Assembly (NCBI RefSeq): GCF_902686445.1
Contig: NC_062217.1
Coordinates: 171,797,098-171,861,097 of the forward strand
Reading direction: 5' to 3'
Length of the DNA stretch: 64,000 nucleotides
Source: Sciurus carolinensis
Taxonomy: Eukaryota; Chordata; Mammalia; Rodentia; Sciuridae
The notes beneath the pieces are model-generated. The model ran no database searches. It saw nothing but the letters and a program-made list of their open reading frames with translations, and was not told the DNA's origin. Position numbers and translations under genes: made by a program. How positions within the stretch are numbered: the first letter of the stretch is position 1; each line of letters begins with the position of its first letter. Positions 34,645 to 44,932 of the stretch are shown here, piece by piece.

Positions 34645-36075
34645 GTAACTGTCCCAGTTGGCTGACGAGACTCCAAGTGGGAGCCGCTGTGTGGGCCCTC
34701 CTGCTGATAACTCCGGCTCTTGAGGGCAGATTTCAGCCAGCAATGAACGCTCCTGTGTTCTTTCTGACCTCCTCCAAGAGCAAGAGAAGCTCATGATTCC
34801 AAGCTGCCACCCAGGTGGGGAGGAGGTGACCTTTGCCTGGAGGGTGCCAAGCTGATTCCTCTCCCAAGGTGGAGTGCTTCAGCAGCGCCCAAGCCCAGCC
34901 CCACACCCAACCTGAGTGGGAACGCGTGGCTGTGGCCCAAGAGTTTGCTCTTTATAAGGCGGAAGAAAGAATCGAGCATTTACTCCTGATGAAGTTCGAG
35001 ATAAAAACCCTCCACCCCGGAGCAGGGTGATTCCATGAACAAGTATCCTGAGTGGTGGTTTTTTTGTTTTGTTTTGTTTTAAATTTGTTCTAATTAGTTG
35101 TACAGGACAGCAGTTTTTAAACCTCACTCTCCAAACTTGCGTGAGATGGCACCTTGCAATAGGATCGCCCCTGACGTCCCAGTGGTGCAGGAACATCTGC
35201 TTTCACAGACGGCTCTTTGATGTGAAGCATTTTCTTCCCTGTTTGATCCGTGTTCTGGTGAAAACATTAGCCTCTTTGATGGCCTGGTAGTCCTCAGGAT
35301 CTGCTTGTGTTGCCTCCTCAAGTTTGGTGGTTTCTTCCACCTTTCCTCATTTCTCCGACCTCTCGTCAGCAGTAATGGAAGTGAACTCAGTGTGTTTGCT
35401 AGTGACTGTTTTCACGAGGCAGGCATTTTAAGGTTCACTGGGAGAGGCTTTCAGCAAATATGGAACCGTAGGGTTTCTCAGATAGTTCTCAGAAGTATTT
35501 CAGTGCAGGGGGAGAAGGAAGTCTCCCCGCCCTGCCTGGCATAGGCGAAGCCCACCCCTGGCCCACCCACAGGAAGAAGGCAGGCTGCATATGTTCCACC
35601 AGCACCATTCTTTAGATCTACATTCTATAGATCTGAAACTAAAGTATGTGGCATATCTAAAAATAATGACTGGATCGATTTTTAAATGTTTTGGAAAGTA
35701 ATAAATTATTAAGTGATCGAATAACTTAATTGTTAACTTATCGAAATACATGATGAACCAGTTTCTTAAATAAGAACCACATGTGTTGACACAGGCCCAG
35801 CCTCTCTCCTTCGCTTCCCTTTTCCCCATTTCGCCCGTTTCACTCTTACCCAGCATCCCTTCTCCCTGAGGGTTGGCAGGACCCAGAGGAGGTCAAATCT
35901 CAAGCTGCTTTTGCACCTGCCGGTGTCTCCCTGCAGAGGAGGCTGAGTGAGGAGGCCGCAGGTCAAGGCGGCAGCTTCTTCCTGGGCTGTGGTGAGGTGG
36001 GCGAGACCAGAGCCTGCCTCTGAAAGTGAACGGGCTGTTTATGGTTAATGTCTGATGACGCGTCTGTCTCTGCAG
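34645..36075 (+). other. Intron E9-E10
   Basis: GT-AG intron of 1.4 kb (gtaact ... gtctctgcag). A (TTTTG)n-rich stretch and a fragment TTTGTTCTAATTAGTTGTAC (35045-35115) look like the tail of a rodent L1. An AT-rich segment at 35600-35770 has no recognised element. Confidence 0.75.
35045..35115 (+). mobile_element. Possible sciurid L1 3'-end scrap
   Basis: GTTTTGTTTTGTTTTAAATT followed by TGTTCTAATTAGTTGTACAG and GACAGCAG resembles a repeat common in squirrel genomes (TTCTAATTAGTTATACATGACAG). It is very short and recognised from memory only. Confidence 0.35.
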
Positions 36076-36160
36076 TTTTTACAGAGCCAACGAGGTCCAG
36101 CGATTTGAATATTCCCGGCCGATTCGCAAGGGAGAGAAAAACCCAGACAATGAATTTGCG
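36076..36160 (+). CDS. DOCK1: DOCK1 exon E10 (residues 1427-1455), DHR-2 lobe B
   Basis: 85 nt between gtctctgcag and |gtaaaa. It completes Ser and reads SFYRANEVQRFEYSRPIRKG, then EKNPDNEFA, leaving in phase 0. RFEYSRPIRKG is a recognisable lobe B motif in Rac-specific DOCKs. No irregularity is seen apart from a moderately weak donor. Confidence 0.97.
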
Positions 36161-39112
36161 GTAAAACAACCCTCATTCTACCAACAAGAGGGGCCTGGTC
36201 TGGGCTGCCATGCCTCTGGGCAATATGTGCAGGAATGCTATCCCCTCACCCCTCCACACTCGCAAAGCAGTTCACAAACACGTCCCCAGGGTTAAGGTAC
36301 ACAGTAAGGTACACAGAAGGAGCCCGGCCTCCCTGGAACCCAGCCCCGGGGCTGGTGCAGGCGCCACATCTCCACCTACCCTTGGGTGTGGAGGTGCCCA
36401 GCACTTACAGAGCCTCATCTGGGTGACACAGGGCTCAGCGGATGGCTGGGCAGAGACTCGGATGCTGGCACTCTGTTCAGTGCCCAGTGCTGCACTTTCC
36501 TGTAGCTCAGCGTCTGCAGCAGGGTTTCTGCCTTGATGCTCCTGATGCCACTGGCCAGGCAGTTGTCCATGGTGGAGGCCGTCCTGTGCAGCGGAGGCCT
36601 TTCAGCAGCATCCCTGACCCCTATGCACCAGGAGCCAGTATCACTTCCCCATTGTGACAACCCATCCAAAAGTCTTTCCAGACTTTACCAAATATTTGTC
36701 CCTTGTTGGAAATCATTGCATTCGAGTCATGGAAATGTTGATACACAGCCTTATCGTAGCCTTTTCAAAATGCGTACAAACTGGCTTAATGAATTCCATT
36801 TTAAAAGGCACCAGAGAAACCAGAATTCTCTTAAATGTTAGCATTTCTCCCTTGTTCGTGGAAAACCTCCAGAAACCCCTGTATAGGCCCGTATGCAAGG
36901 AGGCTGCAGCCCCAGGGACCCTGGGAGCACCAGCACTACAGGAAATGGCTTCCTCTAGTCTGCAGAGTAGAGGCCTCTGATGCAGGAGTCAAAGGTGCCT
37001 CAGCGCCTGGTCATGGCCCAGAGCGAAGCTCAGAACTCTTCCATCAGGGCTGCCTCGGGGACCTCCATTCTCTCTCCCTGCAAATCTTCAAGTTTCTTCC
37101 AATCATGCGATCCTCAAAAAAATCTGAGTCTCCTATGTCAGCTCCTGGGAGCCACCTTGGGGGAGCCCCCTCCAGCCGGGGGGCCCATGCTCTTGTGTGT
37201 CAATAGGAGCTTGGAGCTGGGTAAACCCTGAGATCTACAGTTCTTACACGCTGGCTGTTGCAAGACCAAGGCCCTCTTTCTTGGATAATGCCAGTGTCCT
37301 GAACTTCTTGGTGACTGGTTACTGCTGTGTTTCTGTAACAATGGCTGTGCAGCCTAGTCACATCCAACCCAGACACCAAATTAAGGCTGGTGACTGTCCC
37401 AGCAGTCTTGTCTTTACTATGTAGCATCTCTAGGCTGTGTGGCTCTTGGCTTTTCCTGGCTCCTCTCCCATCTCCTCTCCCATTGTGTACTCTTACACCG
37501 TAAAGAAATAGACACAAGGAGGTCCAGGAAATTGCCAATGGTGCCAGGAAGAGGGGAGTAGAGGAGGAATAACCAGTCTCCTCCTGTCTTAAACTGTGCC
37601 GAGCCACATAGGCGGGCCTCTCCTGGATGGCCCTGAAAGCCCCTGATGACCCTGTTAGACCCTCACACAGGGATGAAGCTGAGCCCAGGATCTAGTCCTC
37701 CATGGGCTGGCTAAAGCCTCAGGCTTCCAGGTAAGTGTGAGGTGTTTGCAGCCCAGGAAAGTGGGGCTTTGCTGTTTCCAGGGAAGCCTGGCTTCTTAGA
37801 CCCCAGGGGCAGACTCTGGAAGCCCAGCCGAGAGCAGGGCAAGGAGGCTCAGTGCCTCTGGACCTGGCAAGGGTTGAAGCTCCTGCAACGAAGGGCCAGC
37901 CGAGGAGGAGTCCAAGGTGGGGCCCAGCATGGCCATCGAGCCCAGGATGGCCCTTCCCTCCCAGGTGTGAAGACACAGGGAAGGCTCTGGAGGTGTGGTC
38001 TAGGCAGGTCCTGAAAGGACAAGTGCTGCCTTCTAAGGCCAGTGCCTGAAGGGGCAACCACAGGGGGACTGGTCTGTGTCCCCGAGGCCACATCTGGGCC
38101 CTTGCCTTTCCTCCTCAGGAATCTCTGAGGTTTCCAAGGTCCAGATGCTTTCTGGAATTGTTGACATCCATGATTCCATCTACGTAAATCTAGATCTCAT
38201 TGGCAGGGCTGGGAGTCTAGCTCAGTGGTAGAGCCCATGCGTAGCATGCACAGGCCCGGCTTCCTTTCCCAACACCAAAAGGTAAAAATAAAACACAGTT
38301 CTCCATTGCTCCTGGCAGACTTGGTGCTCATGATTCTGCCTCATAGGCTGGCCTGGCAGAGGAGGGTCGCAAGCCTGGCAGGCCCGAGCAGGCAGAGACC
38401 AGGGTTACCGTTGGCCCTGAGTGTAGCTCTGAGCAGCCTGAGAGAAGCCTAGAAAGATGCTTGACACCTTCTCCTGCAATATGCAGTGGTCTACTTTACG
38501 AAGAGTACATTTCATGAAATAGTGTTTTTTAATTTAAATTTTATGTATACATTTTTTAAAATGCACACAAGTGGAAAGTCATGAGCAATGGATACCGGAA
38601 GGTTCAGACTGTCATCTCTGCCTGGTGGGTAACTTGCTCCCTTCCATTTCCGTATTTTTATGTTTTCACATAAACATTATAAAATAAGAGTAAAATATTG
38701 ATTTTATTAGGATGTGAGGGGTCAGTTGTATTAAGCCCAGCCTTCCTGAGTGCATTAGCACCTGTGAGTTTCTTTTGAACTCCAAGTACAGCTAGTATGA
38801 AACTCATTTGGCACCATCCCTAAAATCCATCTGTTTAAGAGCCCCCCATCTTTACATTCTCTCTGCTAAATACCAGAGAGGTGGGCAGGGATGGCTGGAA
38901 ACAGGACATGTGGGTGTGTACTGTGTGGCTGTCAAGCAGAGCGTGGCTGGCAAGGTGGCCCGCAGCACACCCCTGTCCCGCCCCGCACCACACCCAGGCA
39001 GAACCTGCTGCTCTGGAAGCCTCTGCCCGGGGGGTCCTATAAATCCCCATGAAGGCAGAGCCACCCTCTGCTGATAGCCTCCTAACTAATACGTTTCCTG
39101 TTCCTTTTGCAG
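36161..39112 (+). other. Intron E10-E11
   Basis: GT-AG intron of 3.0 kb (gtaaaa ... ccttttgcag). It has a short tandem duplication of AAGGTACACAG (about 36294-36316) and a diverged ID SINE (38206-38300). The rest is mixed sequence with no exon recognised. Confidence 0.85.
38206..38300 (+). mobile_element. ID SINE (+), diverged
   Basis: GGGCTGGGAGTCTAGCTCAG, then TGGTAGAGCCCATGCGTAGC, ATGCACAGGCCCGGCTTCC and CAACACCAAAAGG follow the ID tRNA-like body in order. The A box is well kept; the B box (CCGGCTTCCTTTCCC) is degraded. A short A-rich tail follows. Confidence 0.8.
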
Positions 39113-39199
39113 AATATGTGGATCGAGAGAACCATATACACAACAGCATATAAATTGCCTGGAATTTTAAGGTGGTTTGAGGTCAAATCTGTTTTCATG
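39113..39199 (+). CDS. DOCK1: DOCK1 exon E11 (residues 1456-1484), DHR-2 lobe B
   Basis: 87 nt, phase 0 to 0, between gttccttttgcag and |gtaaga. It reads [20 protein letters not shown], then WFEVKSVFM. The [20 protein letters not shown] stretch is among the most conserved in DHR-2 and lies in lobe B at the Rac interface (family knowledge). It is intact. Confidence 0.98.
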
Positions 39200-41756
39200 G
39201 TAAGAACAAGCCCTAGAAGCAATCATCCCGTTCCCCTCCCTGCCTGTCTGACACACCCTCCTGCTCTGTGAGAACCCCCATGATCTCCGGCCAGGCTGCA
39301 CAGAGCAGACCCTGCGATGCAGGCACCCCCCTCAGAGCATCCGTAGCTCCTCACCCCACCCGCCAGTATCTTAGTGGAAGAGCCATGTAAACACCACCAA
39401 TGCTAACTGGTAAGAAAACCAGACCAAGATTTCATTTCTCTTTACAATATTTAATTTCAATCATAGCCGGGCTGTTTTGACAGTTCTTTCCCTTCACTAA
39501 ATGGAAAGTTTAAAACAAGTTCCAATTTACATAAACTTTTTACAACATCTTTCTTCCTGATGGTTTTATTGCCATTTACATGACAAACAACTGAATTAAT
39601 AGCACTTGCTCATTTCAAGTAAAAATAGCCTGCAAATAGTCCCAGCCCCTACAGTTTTTAAAGGAAGGATGGTTCCCATCTCGTTAACTAAACTCTGCAT
39701 TGCTTTGGGACAGCTTCATTTACATGAAACTCACATTTGTGGTGAGCTATGGGACAGCCTCATTTACATGAAGCAGCAGATTTATTAACTGCACAAAAAT
39801 GTCAGGGCTGTGGCAATTGCCAGTTTAAAAAAAAAGTGCCGATTGTGAAATGTTTGTGTTCCTATGTCTTCATGTGGCAGGATCCCAGCCGCAAGGTGGC
39901 ACTTGCCATCAGTTTGCAGGGAGTCCCTAAAGCACCTGGTTGTTTGGCTCTAAGACGAGGCTGGAACCTTCTCTCTAGCCCTGTGTCCACCTTCCCCTTT
40001 GGCCTTGCTGGCATGCACTTTGGGTCCTTCCCTGAGCATTTCCTTTTCCAACAGACCTCCTGCCCCAGGAGGCTGCCAGGACACAGCCCCTGCCTCCTGC
40101 GGGGAGCCTCCAAGGCTCGTTGCCTGCCCCTCACGGGGGACATCTTCACTCTGCTCTGGGACCTCCCATTCTATTCCCCAGGCCTCTCAGGTGGATGGAG
40201 GGCTGTCAGGATTAGTGGCAGATGGTGAAAACCCAGCCCCTTCGTGGGTGTTTGCAGGTGGTGAGGTACCCGTGGGATAGAGAGGAGCAGCCTTGGCATG
40301 AGCAGGCACTGACCCTCTGGTGAGCCTCTGCCTGAGACAGGGGCTGCTCGTGGGGGCTACGCTCGGGTGGGGAGCTGACCTGGTGAAGACGCAGCGCCTC
40401 AGGCTGCGCTGGCCGTTTGTAACAGACTAAAAGGGCTGGAAGCCAGATAATCCCGGAGCCATGTCCTGGAACTCTGCCGTAGCCCCTTCCCCTGCCATTC
40501 CTCCGGGAACAGACTCCCTCCACACTTGGAGGGGCAGCAGCTAGCCTGCTGGATGAAAACAGAACACATTCTTTCTTGAGGTAAATTAGTGACTGGGGAT
40601 GAGCAGGCAGTTAAATGGCATCCTGCACCAGTGTCCCCTTAAAGTCCCGTTCCTGGTATGGGACCTTCCATGGTCTGACATAGGTAAGGACAGCTTTCCT
40701 GAGAGTCTGTGTGACGAGAGCCACCCTCAATAGTGTGCATGTGGTCAGCCACAGGCTGCATGTCACCACCCTTCTGTGCTGTCCCTGCATCAGGTCACAG
40801 ATGGGCACGTCGGTGAGATGATGGCCTCTGCAGCCACTGGACTGTCATGCTGGAATCTGGCAATTCCCACTTGTCCCTTCTCTGCCTGTCTCTGCTCCCT
40901 GTTCCCCAGCTACCTCTCCCTACCCTGCAGGAGCCCTCCAGAGGCTGCAGCAAGAACACTGGAGGCTCTACTTGGCCATTTGCTGGGGACACCCAGGTCC
41001 CTGGACTTGGCTATGCCCGTCACACCTCCTTCAGGAGGATCACAGTTACTGAGGTCATCTGGACCTGGTTCCCATGGCCCAGCGTCAGCAGGAGGCAGGC
41101 GGGTCTGCTCGAGCAAGGCCTGGTAGGAGGGATGGGCCACATTTCAGACCCCGTGGTGCTTTTATGGCACCTTAGGGCTCAGCCAGACAGAGTCTGCGGG
41201 CTCCAGAGGACAGAGGGGCAAGAGAGGGAAAGAAGCCCAGGAGGAGGAGTGACTCCTGTCCCGACAGCCGCCTGTAGGGACGGGTTTTCACATGAGGCTG
41301 CGAGCGCTTGTCCTCCACATGGGCTGTGTGGAGGCCCCTGCTTTGCCTTCCCAAAACAAAGGGGCCAGCAGGTTTCTAGAGGGCAACCCTCTAGAAGAGC
41401 AGAGGACTAGAACATGGTTCAAAGTCTCCTTTGGGGTCATGTTGCAGCACCAGTCGGGACTGTGTGTTGTCCTGGGGTGACAGGTGAGCACGTGCACGCA
41501 CAGGCATGCCTACCCCAGAGCTGAGGGCCTTGCTCTGTCTTTGGAGGGTTCCACATGAGGGTTCCTTAAGCAGTGACGATAGAGTCCCCAGCTGCTCTTG
41601 CCTGGCCTCAAGATGGCACACCTGGCCACCTGTGCCAGGCAGCTGTGTGGAGGAGGAGGAAGCCTGCCGCCCAGCCCCATGCTCCTCTGGCGAGGCCTGG
41701 CAGAGGACATGGCAGAGGACATGGCCACGCCATGGTGCACCTTCTCCTCCTCGCAG
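39200..41756 (+). other. Intron E11-E12
   Basis: GT-AG intron of 2.6 kb (gtaaga ... ctcctcgcag). It includes a near-repeat of TTTACATGAA with neighbouring bases (about 39716-39775). The last kilobase is GC-rich, with AGAGGACATGGC duplicated just before E12 (41701-41725). No gene is recognised. Confidence 0.8.
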
Positions 41757-41933
41757 GTGGAGATCAGCCCGCTGGAGAACGCCATTGAGACCATGCAGCT
41801 GACAAACGACAAGATCAGCAGCATGGTGCAGCAGCACCTGGACGACCCCAGCCTGCCCGTCAACCCCCTGTCCATGCTCCTGAACGGCATCGTGGACCCG
41901 GCCGTCATGGGGGGCTTCGCCAACTATGAGAAG
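41757..41933 (+). CDS. DOCK1: DOCK1 exon E12 (residues 1485-1543), DHR-2 catalytic core
   Basis: 177 nt, phase 0 to 0, after tcctcctcgcag. It reads [19 protein letters not shown], then [20 protein letters not shown] and [20 protein letters not shown]. The ISP triplet is the site whose alteration is known to abolish DOCK180 GEF activity (human 1487-1489). The valine of DPAVMGG (1534) lies where lobe C inserts a nucleotide-sensor loop with a key valine in DOCK2 and DOCK9; this alignment is from memory. Both are intact, so the enzyme should be active. The donor is GC: AAG|gcacgt. Confidence 0.97.
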
Positions 41934-42961
41934 GCACGTGGCCTGCCCGGGGTCTGGAGCCTTCCAGACACTCCCTGGAGCCTAGAAGTGACCCAGCCTC
42001 ACTGAGCAACTTCCACAGTAACGGGGCCATGGCCAGGCACAGAGGCAGCCCCTGCAGGCCACAGGAAAGTCACGGCCTGACCTGGCACAGTGCCCAGGGC
42101 ATCCTGACAGCCAGGAAGCCCACCAGTCACCCACACTGGGCTCCAGAGCGCTGGAGAGTGACCCTCGGGTGAATTTTAAGAGGGCTGGTATTATTAAGGG
42201 CCCAAAATTTCCATTTTAGGGAGAGATGACTTTTGATATTCAATGCTGAGACTTGGGAGGAGGCATTGGTCCATGGAGAGGCCTGGCCAGCTGGTCTCCC
42301 TGGATAGTAGCCCCCAGGAATGGGCAGAAGCTGAAGGGCGTGGGTGCAGGCTCTACCAGGGGGCTGTTCCTGTGGCCCACTGCCGGTTGCTGTAAATGAA
42401 GTTTAGGAACATGATTGCACCCATTTCTTTACTTCTTGCCGGTGCCTGCTTTCCTGATGCAGTAACAGAGTTGAGCAGTTGGAAAGAGGCCCATTTGGCC
42501 CATAAGACCTAAAATGTGTACCATCTGGCCCTTTGTAGAAAAAAATTGTTGACCTCTGATCTGGACAAGGAAAAACAGGAGCAGAGCAGGCTGTGGGTGG
42601 TTAATTGCCCTCGGAGGAGAAGGTGGCGCTCTCCTGATGCTCTGTTTCCCTCAGGTCGTGTCCCACCTGGGGCAGGTGCAGCTGGCCGGGTGGTATTCAC
42701 CACCCCCCACTTGACCAGGTGACCCAGGTCAGCTGTGACCTGGCTGGACTCAGCACTGGGGCACTGCTGTGAATGGCCCACTGGTGGCCCACGTGCTCCA
42801 TTTATCATTCGACTTTAAGGAACCTTTTGCCTTGGGACTGGGGAGGGTCTGACAGCAGATCTGGAGTGAGCTAGGGGAGACAGGGCTGTGGGTCTGCCCA
42901 CGGCCTGGGGTGCACCTATCCACGCGGGAGGAGAGGTGCACTGAGCGCTCTGTCTCCACAG
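41934..42961 (+). other. Intron E12-E13, GC-AG type
   Basis: The frame requires E12 to end at AAG (41933), so the intron starts GCACGT and ends tctccacag: a GC-AG intron of 1.0 kb. The nearest GT, four bases later (41938), would shift the frame. The intron contains one hAT-type MITE remnant (about 42385-42565). Confidence 0.88.
42385..42565 (+). mobile_element. hAT-type non-autonomous DNA transposon remnant
   Basis: GTTGCTGTAAATGAAGTTTA, then CAGAGTTGAGCAGTTGGAAA, GACCTAAAATGTGTACCATC and TGGCCCTTTGTAGAAAAAAA, ending TTGACCTCTGATCTGG, follow a well-known mammalian MITE (TAAATAAAGTTTTATTGG... CTATCTGGCCCTTTACAG). The exact family name is not assigned. A second copy is at 52090-52310. Confidence 0.7.
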
Positions 42962-43045
42962 GCCTTCTTCACAGACCGCTACCTGCAGGAGCACCCCGAG
43001 GCCCTGGCGCAGATCGAGAAGCTCAAGGACCTGATTGCCTGGCAG
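42962..43045 (+). CDS. DOCK1: DOCK1 exon E13 (residues 1544-1571), DHR-2 lobe C
   Basis: 84 nt, phase 0 to 0, between gtctccacag and |gtagag. It reads AFFTDRYLQEHPEALAQIEK, then LKDLIAWQ. These are helices of lobe C beside the nucleotide-sensor loop. The stretch EALAQIEK differs from the human EAHEKIEK that I recall, which is unusual in so conserved a domain. The flanking motifs AFFTDRYLQEHPE and LKDLIAWQ leave no doubt about identity. Confidence 0.97.
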
Positions 43046-44024
43046 GTAGAGTATCCGATGGCGGCCTTGCATGGCTGCGGGGAAGGCCAGGTCTAGGCTC
43101 AGGTCTGCTGGGCCCCTTGTACACTGCCTGCCAGCATGAGGCCTTTCAACTGAGGTCAGAGTGCCCTGGGCAGGCCACCTTGCTGCCATGATGGACACAT
43201 GAATTTGAACATCCAGAAAGTTCTCTTGCAAATGAGCAAGATCTCTTTCCTCCCTCCGCTTAGTTATCCCAACTGCTGGAAAATCCATCTCTGACATCAA
43301 GGGGAGCTTAGAGGCACGAAGCCCTTCGCCCAGCCTGCCCCAGGACAGGGGTCAGACGCTGCAGTCAGCGTGAGGCCATAGCCAAGCTGCAGCACGCTCT
43401 GCTCTGAGCCAGGCTCTGGGCTGCTATGTGTCCTGTTTTGTATTCCCAGCTGAGAATATTAGAACGTGCATGTTACTTCATTTCTGCTTCTGGTCCTGAG
43501 GCCGCCTGAGCCCTTTTGGAGGGCCACTGTCTTAAAAGGTGGGAAACTGAGAGGGTGCTTTGTGTCCCAGACCCTCCTGGCTGGGTGGGCTGGGAACGTC
43601 CACAGTGCTTCTCATGGGGCTCTGCCTGTGCTTGCTCTGTCACTTGGGCTGCTTGCTCAGCATGTGGGCGGTGAGGAGGGTGCCGCCCCCCCATCTTCAC
43701 CAGATCTGAACCCCACATGCCAGGCTGAGGAACATGGTGGGCGGCGGCTGCTTGGGCTGGGCATTGTATTCAGGCCATGTTGCCAAGCTGAGCATCCCGG
43801 GCTCCCAGCTGTGGCCTGGAGGTCCTGTGCAGCGTATGGGGCAAGACTTCCTCTGAGGAGACGGCTCTCTGGGCGTTTTCATCCTGACTGTTCCTCAAGT
43901 CTGGTCCTCCTGGCTTCTCTGCCGTCAGCACATTGGCCAGTGAGACCATGTGGGGTAGTGAGGCCCAGCTTCGGTTCTCGGCCAATTTGGAGTCTATCTG
44001 ATTTGCATTTAGATGTACAGGTGG

Positions 44025-44142
44025 GTGCTGACTATATAGCCCAACTTATAGGTGCTTACCTAGCACATTGAAGGACTGGGGTTCAAATCCCCAGCAGTGT
44101 GAGATGGAAAAAAATCAAAAAAAGAAAAAAAAAAAAAAAAAC
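44025..44142 (+). mobile_element. Diverged ID/tRNA SINE with 15-bp perfect target duplications
   Basis: The body has a tRNA-like A-box region (TATAGCCCAACTTATAGG), TGCTTACCTAGCACATTG, and a canonical B box GGTTCAAATCC followed by CCAGCA, then an A-rich tail. Exact repeats TAGATGTACAGGTGG flank it at 44010-44024 and 44143-44157. The intact duplication beside a strongly altered ID body suggests a variant source gene rather than simple ageing. Confidence 0.85.
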
Positions 44143-44194
44143 TAGATGTACAGGTGGATTTGTTTTTATAATTAGAATCATTTATATTTATTTG

Positions 44195-44890
44195 TGAACA
44201 TCATATACATTTTTAAGAATGTAACTGTGATAAAATTACAAAACTCAACATTTGGGCCATTTTTAAACGTACAGTTCAGTGCCTTCAGTAATTCACATTG
44301 TCATCCATCCATCTCCAGAGCTTTTCTATCTTGCAAAGCTGAAACTCTGTCCCCATCCAACCCTCCCCAGCCCCACACGCCCCCCATTCTATTTCCTGCC
44401 TCCACAGATTTGGTTGCTCTGTGAACTTCTGAGTGGACTCGTGGGCATCTGTCCTTTCATCTGGTCTGGTTCCCTGGGCAGAAGGGCTTCCAGGTTCATA
44501 CCTGCTGCAGCATGCACCAGAATGCCCTTCTTTTTGAGGGCTGAGCAATATTCCATTACATGGATAGACCACAACGTGTTTGTCACTTCATCTGTTGATG
44601 AACCTTTGGGCTATTTCTGCCTGTGGCTAGCGTGAATGATGCTGCCATGAACACAAGTGCACAAATATCTGTGCCAGTCCCTGCTTTCAGTACTTTGTGG
44701 CATATACAAAAAACTAGAATTCGTGGATCTTATAAAGTTCTGTTTCATTCTTTGTGTCGTTGCTGAATTTCCTTCAGGGACTGTATCATTTTACATTCTC
44801 ACCAGCTATGATGCATGGCCCTCATTTCTCCAAATCTTCACCAAGACTGGATGATATCTTTGTTTTCTTTTTTTATAATAGCCATGTTTA
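44195..44890 (-). mobile_element. L1 3' end (-)
   Basis: The + strand shows the antisense of an old L1 3' UTR over about 700 bp: TAAACGTACAGTTCAGTGCC, CATCTCCAGAGCTTTTCTAT, CTTGCAAAGCTGAAACTCTG, GAGCAATATTCCATTACATG, CATCTGTTGATGAACCTTTG and ATGATGCTGCCATGAACACA. No intact ORF is present. It is colinear with the L1 pieces at 30040-30925 and 53779-54000. Confidence 0.88.
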
Positions 44891-44903
44891 TGGGTGTTCA
44901 GCT

Positions 44904-44932
44904 ACGCACGTGCGCGCACACGCACGCACGGA
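44904..44932 (+). repeat. Alternating purine-pyrimidine tract
   Basis: ACGCACGTGCGCGCACACGC followed by ACGCACG is a short RY-alternating stretch. Such tracts can adopt Z-DNA, but at this length the functional meaning is unclear. Confidence 0.7.
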
